A DNA stretch of 64,000 nucleotides from Brevibacterium renqingii. Its GTDB lineage: Bacteria > Actinomycetota > Actinomycetes > Actinomycetales > Brevibacteriaceae. The translations under genes were made by a program, and so were the position numbers. Shown here piece by piece: positions 18,362 through 27,247 of the stretch (its first letter is position 1; each line of letters begins with the position of its first letter). The stretch lies in NCBI RefSeq assembly GCF_017808105.1, contig NZ_JADBHF010000005.1, positions 124,001-188,000 of the forward strand, read 5' to 3'. The notes below the pieces were generated by a model. That model did no database searches. It was not told the DNA's origin and was given only the letters and a program-made list of their open reading frames with translations.

Positions 18362-19489
18362 TCAGGGGACGATGAGTCCGATGTCGATGGTCACCCCGCG
18401 AGGGAAGGCCCCGAGTTCTCCGTCGACCCACTGGTAGTGCGTGGATGCGCTGAGGTCCTCGGCGAACAGGGCCGTGTGGAGTCGTTCGACGAGGGAGCCG
18501 AGTCCGACCATGGCTTCGAGCAGAGGGGGACCGCCCGACTGTGCTGTGGCCGGAGAGTCAGAGGGGCTGAGCGTGATGCGCGAACCGGATCCCTCGATGC
18601 GCATCCTCCAGGCCGCATGTCCGGGAGTCCGCGACTGTCCGGCGCGGACGACGCGAATTGCTCGGGAGACCCTTTCGAGGATGTCATCTCCGTTGTCGCC
18701 GGCAGGGGCGCCGCCGGGCAGATCGGTCACACCGAGGCCTCGCTGGACGGCTTCGACATGTCCGTAGCGGAACCAGTCGTCGCGAAGTTCGCGCGACAGA
18801 GCCCTGGCCCCGTCTCGGCCGTTGTCGAGATATCCGCCCCCTCCTCTGACCAGAGCCATCGGCAGGCCGCGGGAGGAGCCCTTGACCAGGTCGGCCGCGG
18901 CCGCGATCTCATCGGCGACGGCGCGCACCGTCACCGTCTGGACGCGACCGTCGTCGTCGGGACGGCCGCGCTGATCGTCGAGCCCGGAGAGTCCGGAGAG
19001 GCCGAGGGCGATGTCTCCGACCCCGACCCGCCAGGGGCGCGAGCTCGTATCGGAGACGACCAGGCCGATGCGGACGGAGAACGCCTGCTCGACCCGCTTC
19101 CGCAGAGCGTCGGCGGATCGGTCGCTGTCGAGCGGGTGGAGGACGACCGTGCCGCCCGAGTTCGACTGGTCGAGGCCCGCGGCCGCCTGCACGGTGCCGG
19201 CCGGAGTGCGCACGACCTGAACAGTGGTGCCGGAGCCGTAGGAGCGTTCGGCGACGAGATGAGTGCCGGTGGCTGCGACGAGCTCTTCGAACTCGGCCCG
19301 GTCGGCCACGGTGCGCAGCCGGCCCTCGGCCTTGGACACGACCTTCGAAGCGATGACGAGGATATCGCCGTCCTTGAGGTCGATGCGGTTGCGGCGCAGC
19401 GCGTTGATGAGGATCGCGGCGAGGTCGGATCCCGGTGCGATCTCCTCCTCGACGGGAGGGGCGTAGACGGTGAGGAGACGGTCATTCAT
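18362..19489 (-). CDS. cofE: Coenzyme F420-0:L-glutamate ligase-like protein with C-terminal extension
   Basis: GTP-dependent addition of gamma-linked glutamates to F420-0. 375 residues. The CofE domain fills about 1-235: LKDGDILVIASKVVSKAEGR, RIGLVVSDTSSRPWRVGVGD, and near its end RGLPMALVRGGGGYL. Single-domain CofE proteins are about 250 residues; mycobacterial FbiB adds a roughly 200-residue nitroreductase-like domain. The extension here is only about 130 residues and does not read like a nitroreductase. No cofD, cofC or cofGH lies in the window; in M. tuberculosis fbiA sits next door. It may be transcribed towards the CoA-transferase genes (91-nt gap). Confidence 0.8.
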   Translation of the reverse strand: MNDRLLTVYAPPVEEEIAPGSDLAAILINALRRNRIDLKDGDILVIASKVVSKAEGRLRTVADRAEFEELVAATGTHLVAERSYGSGTTVQVVRTPAGTVQAAAGLDQSNSGGTVVLHPLDSDRSADALRKRVEQAFSVRIGLVVSDTSSRPWRVGVGDIALGLSGLSGLDDQRGRPDDDGRVQTVTVRAVADEIAAAADLVKGSSRGLPMALVRGGGGYLDNGRDGARALSRELRDDWFRYGHVEAVQRGLGVTDLPGGAPAGDNGDDILERVSRAIRVVRAGQSRTPGHAAWRMRIEGSGSRITLSPSDSPATAQSGGPPLLEAMVGLGSLVERLHTALFAEDLSASTHYQWVDGELGAFPRGVTIDIGLIVP

Positions 19490-19839
19490 GCTCGGCCGCC
19501 GGTGATTCGACTCTCATTCCTCCATAATCCCATCGACGGCGACTCATTTCTAAATTCTCCAGATTTGCTCAGGACTGTCCTACAGGTTGTGCCCGGCAGT
19601 CATCGCATTCCCTATATATGGGGTTCCGGGCGCGTGTGCATGTGAAGGTGTGTTCGAATATGCGTTCAGGTCGTACTCCAATACTCCATGAGGGCTTGAC
19701 GGAGCGGTAATGACACACGTGTAATTTATACCTAAAGGGGAACGCGCCGAGCATGAATCCTTCAGGGTTCGACCGTACATCGGACTGATCGCCTCAGTCA
19801 CGGTGACGGACCTGCTCAAGCGTGAGAAAGGGGAAAGCC
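19490..19839 (+). promoter_or_regulatory. Long whiB2 upstream region with a probable promoter
   Basis: A 350-nt gap between divergent cofE and whiB2, with AT-rich islands. A good SigA-like promoter is TTGACG (19696-19701), an 18-nt spacer, TGTAAT (19720-19725), giving a leader of about 110 nt to the whiB2 start. GGTAAT and TGTAAT flank ACACACG within it. The leader is GC-rich past 19740 and could fold. I see no gene or known riboswitch here. Confidence 0.5.
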
Positions 19840-20280
19840 GTGCAAAGCGCACAGAGAGAATGGCGGGAGAGGGAAGACTTCACCGCCGCACCGGGAGTCA
19901 CCTCCCGTCGTGCCGAAGACTGGTTCGTCGAGCCCGGAGCACGTACACCCGATACGCTGCCTGATCCGCTGGCCGTCGATCCGAGCGATCTGACACCTCT
20001 GCCGACGGACAACTCCGCTGTCTCGCCGCTGTCGCTGCTCCTCGGAGCCGCGGACGACGGAGAGTTGTCGTGGCAGGACCAAGCGCTCTGCGCACAGACC
20101 GACCCCGAGGCGTTCTTCCCGGAGAAGGGCGGATCGACTCGAGAGGCCAAACGAGTCTGCGCATCCTGTGAAGTCCGCTCCGAATGCCTCGAATACGCTC
20201 TGGCCAACGATGAGCGATTCGGCATCTGGGGCGGTATGTCCGAGCGCGAACGCCGCCGGCTCAAGAAAAAGGTCGTGTGA
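19840..20280 (+). CDS. whiB2: WhiB-family iron-sulfur regulator, WhiB2/WhmD type
   Basis: 146 residues. An iron-sulfur DNA-binding protein; the WhiB2 group is linked to septation and cell division. Four cysteines (84, 107, 110, 116; C-x22-C-x2-C-x5-C) hold the cluster, followed by the GIWGGMSERERRRLKKK turn and basic tail. The roughly 75-residue N-terminal stretch is extra, charged and probably disordered. GTG 19840 is preferred because GAAAGGGG lies 6-7 nt upstream; GTG 19822 would overlap that box. It overlaps the next gene by 4 nt (GTGA). Confidence 0.9.
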   Translation: MQSAQREWREREDFTAAPGVTSRRAEDWFVEPGARTPDTLPDPLAVDPSDLTPLPTDNSAVSPLSLLLGAADDGELSWQDQALCAQTDPEAFFPEKGGSTREAKRVCASCEVRSECLEYALANDERFGIWGGMSERERRRLKKKVV

Positions 20281-23200
20281 GCCCAGCCGTCACCGCCGTT
20301 GTCGCCTCGGGCGACGACGCCAGCAAGGTTGAGCTCGAAACAGCTCTGCGTCCGCACTTCCCCGAGATCCCGGTGGTGGATCTCGGGGGACGCTCCGTGC
20401 GTGAGGCGTCTGAGATCCCCGTTGTCGCGGAATCGGACTTCCTGTGGTTCCTCACCCCCGACGCCCGCCCGGAACCCGACTGCCTCGATGAGCTCCTCGA
20501 CGCCATCGGGGAGACCGAATCCGTCGCCGCCGTGGGACCGAAGCTCATGCGCGGCGATCGCATCGTCTCGGCCGGGGTGAGCACCACCTCGGCGGGGGAG
20601 CGCTTCAACCCCGTCGGTACCGGCGAGATCGACCAGGGGCAGCGCGACGGTCGGACGGAGACGCTCGGCCTCGACCTGCCCGGCATGCTCGTGGCCACGG
20701 ACGAGCTCGAACGGATCGGCGCTCCCTCCCGCGTGCTCGGCCCCGCCTACCGCGGAATCGAATACTCCCGGCGCCTGCGCGATCTCGGCCGTCGCGTCGT
20801 CCTGGCCCCACGGGCGCGCATGGAGATCTCCGCCCGGGCCGCCGCCCAGCTGGGCTCGTCTCCGCTGCCGCCGGTCTCGAAGTTCCAGATCCGCACCGAG
20901 CAGCGCTACCGTCTCAGCCTCGCCAGTCCCGGGCTGCCCTCGCTGTTCTGCCGACTCGTCCTCGTCAATCTGGGACACATCCTCGGCGGCCTGCTGTCGA
21001 ACGACTTCCGCTCCGCCGGCTGGCATCTGAGCGCCCTCTTCGGGCTCGCTGCGGACATGACCGCCACCTCGCCGCTGCGCCGGGCCAACGCTCGCCGCAG
21101 CCGACTGGCCAAACGGACGACCACCTCCCATGTGGCCGCTCTCTACGCCGATGCCGACGAACTCGCGGTCCAGCGCAGATCCATGAGCGGCGATGCCGCG
21201 GAAGAGCACCCCGCCGAAGTCCCGGACGGAGGAACCGACGCCGAGGCCGAGCTCAACCCGGTGGGCGATACCGAGGAGGCCATCGACTCGTTCTCCAGAC
21301 TCGAGGTCTCCGGCGGCTCGAGCCTGCTCCGCGCTCCTCTGACCTATGTAGTCGTGGCGGCCGCGGTGATGAGCGGCTTCGTCTCCTTTCGGCTCTTCGG
21401 CCCCGGCCACCTCGTCGGCGGCGCGCTCGGCTCCACAGACATCGGAGTGGGAGAGATATTCTCCCGCCTGCTCGACCGTCACCTCGACATCTCGACCGGG
21501 GCGGCCGTACCCTCCGACCCTTACCACCTCGTTCTCGGGATCCTCTCCCTGCCCTTCCTCGGCCATGTCGACATCATGGTCAGGACTCTGCTGCTCGCCG
21601 CCCCGATCCTCGCCGGCATCGCCGCCTATGCCGGTGCCGGCTGCGTGCTTCCGCGCCGCTGGGTGCGCGGATTCGCCGCTCTCCTGTGGATCGCCTCCCC
21701 GCTCTTCACCGCCGCGCTCTCCGACGGCCGCCTCGGTGTGGTCTTCGTCTGGATCACCGCCCCCCTCGTGGCACTGACCCTGCGACGGAGTCTGCGCACC
21801 GGGTCGATCGCGGCCGCCGCGGGCAGCGGGCTGCTGCTGTTCGTCATCATCGCCGGAATTCCTCTGATGCTGCCAGTGGTCCTCCTCGGCACCGTGCTGC
21901 TGGTTCTCACCGGTCGCGGGCTGCGCCACCTGTGGCTGTCGGCGCCGACCCTGTTCCTCGGCTGGCCGTGGCTGTGGGCAGCGGTGCGTGAACCGGGGGC
22001 GCTTCTGGTCATGCCCGGGCAGACACTCGCCCCGGAGCCGGCTCCCACCTATCTTCTTGCCGTCGGATTCCCGGAGCCGATCGATATGTCGTGGCTGGCA
22101 AGCCTCGCTGCCTCCGTCGGCATCGATTCGATCTCGTCCGGCGTCCTCCAGATCTGGGCACCCATCCTCGTCCTGCCGATGCTGGTGCTGGCCTTCTTCA
22201 CCCTCATCGAGGCGCGACTCGAACTGTCCCGGCTGGTGTGGGCCGTGGCCCTCTACCTCAGCGGGCTCGTCCTCGCTGCGATCCAGGTGCATCTGCCCGC
22301 GCAGACGGGTGCGTTCCACCTCATCGGCTCCTATCCGGCGGCAGGGCTGACACTGGTCAGCCTCGGATCGATCCTGCTGCTCGGACTCGGCGCCGACCGC
22401 ACTGCGGCGACCCGGTCCGGCAGCGGACGGATGCCCATGCGCGGGCTCGTCGGGCTCGTCGCAGTCGCCGCCATCGGTCTCATCGCAATCGGCGCCGGGC
22501 GGGCCGCAACCTCGACCGATGCCGTCACCGCCAGCGAGGACAGCACGGTCCCGGCACTGGCCGCGGATCGCGCCGACGGCGATGCGCGAGCTCGGACCCT
22601 GCGGCTGGACAATGTGGACGGGGAGGTCCTCGCCACTCTCATCTCCTCAGCCGACGGCACTGTGCTGGGCACTTCGACCGTGACCGCGGCCGAGACCGTC
22701 GGGGGCTGGCCGTGGGAGAGGCGACCGCTGCCCATCTCGGAGGATGGGGTCCTCGCCGCGCAGGCGGCGGCCGCCCTGTCCGCCGATGACACCGGTGACG
22801 TCAGCGAGATCCTCGGCCAGCTCGGTGTCGACTTCGTCCTCGTCGGCTCCGATGCCGAGAACCTGCAGAACTCGGTGTCCGTGGCACAGGGACTCATCCC
22901 GGTCGGTCCCACAGAGTCGGGTCAGCTGTGGCGCGTCGACAAGCCCTTCAGCGGGCGGTTCCTCATCCGGGACGGCGAAGGAGCAGTGAGCTCCGCGACG
23001 ATGCACGGCACCACCGCCGAGGTGCCCGCCGGGAAGGACGGGCGCACCCTGATCGTCGCCGACGCCTCCGACGACATCACCGCAAGCCTCGACGGTGAGC
23101 AGCTGCCGCCGGCGAAGCAGGCCGATGAGTCCTGGGCGAGCGAATTCGACCTCCCTGCCTCCGGCGGACAGGTCGAGATCTCACTGAACTCACCGCTGTA

Positions 23201-23333
23201 TCCGGTCGGCGTCATCGCCGGCTGGGCGCTCGGCGTGCTCAGCCTCGTCGTGGCCATTCCCTTCGGCGAGGCCGATCGGCGAGGCAGGAACTCCCGCTCT
23301 GCGGGCCGGAGCAGCGAGGAGACGACAGCATGA
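20277..23333 (+). CDS. Large membrane protein with degenerate GT2-like N-terminal domain
   Basis: 1018 residues. The N-terminal 250 or so resemble a family 2 glycosyltransferase (FLTPDARPEPDCLDELLDAI, VAAVGPKLM) but the first nucleotide-binding strands are poorly conserved. The stretch 270-340 is charged. From about 350 to 740 there are many hydrophobic membrane segments, then an extracytoplasmic domain (about 760-980) and a final membrane helix (GVIAGWALGVLSLVVAIPFG). Homologous genes sit between whiB2-type and DUF5719 genes in other actinobacteria. It probably works on a wall or membrane glycan; no substrate can be named. GTGA overlap with whiB2, ATGA overlap with the next gene. Confidence 0.75.
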   Translation: MSPAVTAVVASGDDASKVELETALRPHFPEIPVVDLGGRSVREASEIPVVAESDFLWFLTPDARPEPDCLDELLDAIGETESVAAVGPKLMRGDRIVSAGVSTTSAGERFNPVGTGEIDQGQRDGRTETLGLDLPGMLVATDELERIGAPSRVLGPAYRGIEYSRRLRDLGRRVVLAPRARMEISARAAAQLGSSPLPPVSKFQIRTEQRYRLSLASPGLPSLFCRLVLVNLGHILGGLLSNDFRSAGWHLSALFGLAADMTATSPLRRANARRSRLAKRTTTSHVAALYADADELAVQRRSMSGDAAEEHPAEVPDGGTDAEAELNPVGDTEEAIDSFSRLEVSGGSSLLRAPLTYVVVAAAVMSGFVSFRLFGPGHLVGGALGSTDIGVGEIFSRLLDRHLDISTGAAVPSDPYHLVLGILSLPFLGHVDIMVRTLLLAAPILAGIAAYAGAGCVLPRRWVRGFAALLWIASPLFTAALSDGRLGVVFVWITAPLVALTLRRSLRTGSIAAAAGSGLLLFVIIAGIPLMLPVVLLGTVLLVLTGRGLRHLWLSAPTLFLGWPWLWAAVREPGALLVMPGQTLAPEPAPTYLLAVGFPEPIDMSWLASLAASVGIDSISSGVLQIWAPILVLPMLVLAFFTLIEARLELSRLVWAVALYLSGLVLAAIQVHLPAQTGAFHLIGSYPAAGLTLVSLGSILLLGLGADRTAATRSGSGRMPMRGLVGLVAVAAIGLIAIGAGRAATSTDAVTASEDSTVPALAADRADGDARARTLRLDNVDGEVLATLISSADGTVLGTSTVTAAETVGGWPWERRPLPISEDGVLAAQAAAALSADDTGDVSEILGQLGVDFVLVGSDAENLQNSVSVAQGLIPVGPTESGQLWRVDKPFSGRFLIRDGEGAVSSATMHGTTAEVPAGKDGRTLIVADASDDITASLDGEQLPPAKQADESWASEFDLPASGGQVEISLNSPLYPVGVIAGWALGVLSLVVAIPFGEADRRGRNSRSAGRSSEETTA

Positions 23334-24787
23334 AGCAGCTGCGCAGCATCGTGACCTTCGGGGCCATCGCCGTGCCCGGAGTGCTCGTCGCCACGACCTC
23401 TTTCCTCACCCCACTGACCCCGGGCACCCTCGACCGCAGCCCCGAACAGGTGCGTATGCCGACGGCCGACACCCGCGTCGTCTGCCCCGGCCCGCTCCTG
23501 ACCGACAGCGAAGCCGAAGGCACCGACGCCGAATTCGTCGACGATTCGAAGGTCTCGACCCGGGTGGTCTCCGCCTCGGCACCGATCGGAGCGGCCGACG
23601 GATCGACCTCTTCGGCCCGGTTGCAGGTTGCCGACCTCGGCGGCTCAGTCGATTTCGACAACCCGGCCGGGCAGGGGTTCGTCTCCGGAGACGACAGCAT
23701 CGACTCGACGAAGCTCGTCACCGGCTTCGCCCGCCCCGGCGCTCCCGCGCTCACCACGGGGCTCGAGACCATCGAAGGCAGTTCGGGCGACCTCACCGGT
23801 CTGGCCACCCTCACCTGTGCGCAGGCGTCGAGCAGCTTCCGGATCCTCGCCGGATCCGGTGTCACCGGATCGAACTCCCAACTGCTGCTGAGCAACCCCG
23901 GTGATGTGGCCGTCCAGGCGAAGGTCGCTGTGATGACTCCTTCCGGCCGGTCGGGCGATCCCACCGAAGTGAGCATCAGAGCCGGCGAGCAGAGGGCTGT
24001 GCGACTGGGCGGTCTGGCAGCCGGAGCCGAGTCGCTGGCCGTCGACGTCACCGTCGACGGGGGAGTCGTGGCCGGTTCCGTGCAGGAGTCCGTCCTCGAC
24101 GGTCTGAAGCCCCAGGGCATCGATCTTGCCGCCGGTGGCGCCGATGCCGCCCGGCAGCAGGTACTGACCGGTCTGAACGGCAAGGATGTGCGTGTGCGAG
24201 TGGCGAACCCGGGCAAGGACCTTGCTGAGGTCTCGCTCAAGGCCTACGGACCTGACGGGGAGATCGACATCCCCAGATCCTCGATGACCGTGGTCGGCCA
24301 CGGGGTGGCCGAGGCCGAACTCGGCGACCTCGAGGCCACGAGCCTCGTCGTCGACTCGGACCGGCGGATCCAGGCCGGAGCCTTCATCGGCCAGGACGGA
24401 GACGACGGCGCATCCGACTTCGGCAGCGTCGCGATCACGGACTCCCTGGCCGAGAGCCAGCTCCTGGCGCTGCCGCGCACCGGCAGCAGCTCCCTGCATC
24501 TCTCACCCGGCCAGGGACGGGTGCAGGTGCAGGGAATGCTCGACGACGGTTCGCTCACCGACCCGCAGTCCGTGGATCTCAATCCCACGGGAACGACCGT
24601 GCTCGATCCGGCCGAGGTCTCCGACGAAGCGGTGCGGGCACTGGTCCTCAAGGGCACACAGGCCCAGGGGTCCCAAGCCGACGGAGTGCATGCGACCCTC
24701 GTCGTCGCCACCGACGACGGAATCTCCACCGTCGCCCCGGCCCCGGCCCCGGCCGGCGTGGCCTACCGCGACATCCGCCTCGGCTGA
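23330..24787 (+). CDS. DUF5719 family extracytoplasmic protein
   Basis: 485 residues. One N-terminal hydrophobic segment (about 8-24) acts as anchor or signal; the rest is a Gly/Ala/Asp-rich, beta-strand-rich extracellular region with repeated patterns such as VRVANPGKDLAEVSLKAYGP. No catalytic motif is seen. It overlaps the membrane glycosyltransferase-like gene by 4 nt (ATGA), so it is probably its partner. Function unknown. No convincing terminator lies in the 88 nt before the convergent zincin-like gene. Confidence 0.8.
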   Translation: MKQLRSIVTFGAIAVPGVLVATTSFLTPLTPGTLDRSPEQVRMPTADTRVVCPGPLLTDSEAEGTDAEFVDDSKVSTRVVSASAPIGAADGSTSSARLQVADLGGSVDFDNPAGQGFVSGDDSIDSTKLVTGFARPGAPALTTGLETIEGSSGDLTGLATLTCAQASSSFRILAGSGVTGSNSQLLLSNPGDVAVQAKVAVMTPSGRSGDPTEVSIRAGEQRAVRLGGLAAGAESLAVDVTVDGGVVAGSVQESVLDGLKPQGIDLAAGGADAARQQVLTGLNGKDVRVRVANPGKDLAEVSLKAYGPDGEIDIPRSSMTVVGHGVAEAELGDLEATSLVVDSDRRIQAGAFIGQDGDDGASDFGSVAITDSLAESQLLALPRTGSSSLHLSPGQGRVQVQGMLDDGSLTDPQSVDLNPTGTTVLDPAEVSDEAVRALVLKGTQAQGSQADGVHATLVVATDDGISTVAPAPAPAGVAYRDIRLG

Positions 24788-24875
24788 GACACTGTTCGGT
24801 TCGCAGCGATCGACCTGGCTGGGAATCGACAGGGCAGGGCATGGCTGCACCGAGACGAGGGCCGGGGGCCGCACA

Positions 24876-25238
24876 TCAGGTCCGGCGCAGGATATCGACT
24901 TGATCGGCCACGACCTCGGCGATGAGAGCATCTCTGACTTCGCTGCCGGCGTGGTCCTCGATGACCCGTCGGTAGAGGACGATGTGAGTCGTTCGATTCG
25001 CAGTTGCGGGGAACACACGTCCGAAGCTCGGCTCGGTCGAACTCGCCGGCGGGACGGCATCGACGGCGAGCACCACATCGGCGAGCAGACCCGGCTCCCG
25101 CTCGCGCAGACGAGCGAATTCCGCGGCCGCGACCTTGGCGAAGCTCTCGGCCCGAGTCAGCCGCGCCGGCACCTGCGCACGGTGCAGCGGTGACCGCAGA
25201 CCGCGTCCGTGCCGGTCACGATGTCGCCTTGCTCTCAT
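24876..25238 (-). CDS. Zincin-like 'metallopeptidase family' protein without HExxH
   Basis: 120 residues, matching a small protein found next to DUF3499 and manB in other actinobacteria. It starts RARRHRDRHGRGLRSPL and has VVLAVDAVPP and THIVLYRRVIE as in that family. Where true small zincins have HExxH it reads LIAEVVADQVDIL, so both zinc-binding His are missing and no peptidase activity is expected. Divergent from DUF3499 across about 70 nt. Function unknown. Confidence 0.7.
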   Translation of the reverse strand: MRARRHRDRHGRGLRSPLHRAQVPARLTRAESFAKVAAAEFARLREREPGLLADVVLAVDAVPPASSTEPSFGRVFPATANRTTHIVLYRRVIEDHAGSEVRDALIAEVVADQVDILRRT

Positions 25239-25311
25239 AGCACGTCATTCTACGTGCGAGGCCGCTGCGCCTGAACGAATCGCCGCTCCGCGGCGTGTAG
25301 AGTGGTGGACT

Positions 25312-25683
25312 GTGTCAGCCGTGAGAATGTGTTCAAAAGTCAGCTGCTCGCGTCCCGCCGCAGCCACCATGACGTACGTGCACGCTGATGCGACCGTCGT
25401 CATCGGTCCCTTGGGCAGGCGGGCCGAGCCGGGTGCCCATGACCTGTGCGCCGAACATGCGGCGAAACTGACCCCGCCCGTGGACTGGCAGCTCATCCGC
25501 ATCGATTCCGGGCAGGCACCGCCCGAGCGCAGCCATGACGACCTCCTGGCCATCGCCGATGCGGTGCGGGAGGCAGCCGACCGCGCGGACGCGACCTCAC
25601 CGGGCCGCGAACGCAGCACAGCGGACGATCCCGCCGCGACCGGCCGCAGACACGGCCATCTGCGGATCATCGGCGACTCATGA
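25312..25683 (+). CDS. DUF3499 family protein, probable zinc-binding
   Basis: 123 residues. The N-terminal half carries CSKVSC (Cys7, Cys12) and LCAEHAAKL, a Cys/Cys/Cys/His set that suggests a small zinc fold. TYVHADATVVIGPLGRRAEP is the family core. The C-terminal 45 residues are Asp/Ala/Arg-rich and probably disordered. The start is uncertain: GTG 25312 gives the family-like SAVRMCS; GTG 25321 and ATG 25327 are alternatives. It overlaps manB by 4 nt (ATGA). Function unknown, but the pairing with manB is conserved. Confidence 0.78.
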   Translation: MSAVRMCSKVSCSRPAAATMTYVHADATVVIGPLGRRAEPGAHDLCAEHAAKLTPPVDWQLIRIDSGQAPPERSHDDLLAIADAVREAADRADATSPGRERSTADDPAATGRRHGHLRIIGDS

Positions 25684-27164
25684 GCGAAGCGGGCCCGCAG
25701 CCGTCCGCACCCGGTCCGACAGCCTCGCTCGCAGCGGACTCGGAACTCACGCATGCCAGGGTCACGGCTTTGGCAGCCGCCGTCGGTGCCTACGACATCC
25801 GCGGACGCATCCCCGATCAGCTCAACGAGGACATCGTCTTCAGCCTCGGATGGGCGACGGCCACGACGATGGCGGAGCTCCACACCGCCTCCGAGATCGT
25901 GATCGGCCACGACATGCGGCCGAGCTCGCCCGGGTTCGCCCGAGCCTTCTGCGCCGGGGTCGAGTCCGCCGGATCCACGGCGACCCTCTTGGGCCTGTGC
26001 TCGACCGACCAGCTCTATTTCGCTTCGGGCATCTTCGGACTGACGGGAGCGATGATCACAGCCAGCCACAATCCCGCCGACTACAACGGCATCAAGATCT
26101 GCGGCCCGCATGCCGCCGGCGTCAGCCTGGAATCCGGGCTGTCGCGGGTGCAGGAGCTCGCCCCCGCAGCACCGGCAGCCGACGGCCGGACCGTCGCCGC
26201 CGATGCTCGGACGGCGGCGATCATGCGGAAACGCTATGTCCGCCGGGTGCGTGAACTCACCCGCGTCGACGAAGTCACGGGTCTCAAGGTCGTCCTCGAC
26301 GCCGGCAACGGCATGGCCGGCCGCCTCCTCGGCGAGGTCTTCGGCACCGACGCCGGAGACGATCGAGTGCCCTTCGAGGTGATCGGACTGTTCACCGAGC
26401 TCGACGGCACCTTCCCCAACCACGAGGCGAACCCTCTCAGGCCCGAGAACCTCGTCGACGCCGCGCATGCTGTCGTCGATGCCGGCGCCGACCTCGGGCT
26501 GGTCTTCGACGGGGATGCCGACCGCTGCTTCTTCATCGACGAGACGGGAGCGACGATGTCGGCCTCGGCCGTCGGCGCACTCGTCGCCGAACGTGAGATC
26601 GCACGGGCCCGGTCCGAGGGGACCGAACGGCCGACCGTCATCCACAATCTCATCACCTCCCGCAGCGTGCCGGAGACGATCATCGCCGCCGGCGGACGTC
26701 CGCTGCGTTCGAAGGTCGGACATTCGGGCATCAAGACGCTGATGCGCGAAACCGGTGCGGTCTTCGCCTGCGAGCATTCCGCGCACTTCTACTTCGAGGA
26801 GTTCTTCGGCGCGGATTCGGGCATGCTCGCCGCCTGCCACCTCATCGCCGCCCTCGCCGAATCAGCGGCCCCGGCCTCCCGTCTCGTCGCAGACTACGAC
26901 CGTTTCGTCCAATCCGGGGAGATCAACTTCACCGTGGCCGATCCCGACGCCGTGCTCGCCGAGTTCGCCGCGCAGGCGGGCCAGTTCCCGCCGCACACCG
27001 TCGAGGACCTCGACGGCATCGGATTCCTGGGCGAGGACTGGTGGGTCAACCTGCGCAAGTCCAATACCGAACCTCTGGTCAGGCTCAATGTCGAGGCGGC
27101 GGACGAGGCGCAGATGAAGGCACTGACCCGCCGAGCAGGCGATTTCGTCACCGCCCGCGGCTGA
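25680..27164 (+). CDS. manB: Phosphomannomutase/phosphoglucomutase
   Basis: 494 residues, alpha-D-phosphohexomutase fold. Converts mannose-6-phosphate to mannose-1-phosphate (and possibly glucose phosphates), the step after ManA. The phosphoserine is Ser129 in TASHNP; the magnesium site is DGDADR near residue 277. The sugar-binding loop appears as CEHSAHFYF and the C-terminal phosphate-binding loop as [15 protein letters not shown]. The N-terminal extension (about 30 residues) is slightly long. ATGA overlap with the DUF3499 gene. Confidence 0.92.
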   Translation: MSEAGPQPSAPGPTASLAADSELTHARVTALAAAVGAYDIRGRIPDQLNEDIVFSLGWATATTMAELHTASEIVIGHDMRPSSPGFARAFCAGVESAGSTATLLGLCSTDQLYFASGIFGLTGAMITASHNPADYNGIKICGPHAAGVSLESGLSRVQELAPAAPAADGRTVAADARTAAIMRKRYVRRVRELTRVDEVTGLKVVLDAGNGMAGRLLGEVFGTDAGDDRVPFEVIGLFTELDGTFPNHEANPLRPENLVDAAHAVVDAGADLGLVFDGDADRCFFIDETGATMSASAVGALVAEREIARARSEGTERPTVIHNLITSRSVPETIIAAGGRPLRSKVGHSGIKTLMRETGAVFACEHSAHFYFEEFFGADSGMLAACHLIAALAESAAPASRLVADYDRFVQSGEINFTVADPDAVLAEFAAQAGQFPPHTVEDLDGIGFLGEDWWVNLRKSNTEPLVRLNVEAADEAQMKALTRRAGDFVTARG

Positions 27165-27247
27165 CTGCTCCGCGCGTGACGGGACAAGTCACGGATACGG
27201 GCAATAGACTCGAACACGATCCGATTGTCCGCCGTATGGGAGGTACC

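Noticed and set aside
19794..22319. 841-codon minus-strand frame opposite whiB2 and the membrane protein
   Set aside because: Glu/Gly/Arg/Gln-rich shadow; crosses two well-supported genes.
27165..27247. SAH riboswitch upstream of sahH
   Set aside because: Only an isolated 6-bp hairpin; the leader is short and lacks the expected conserved core.
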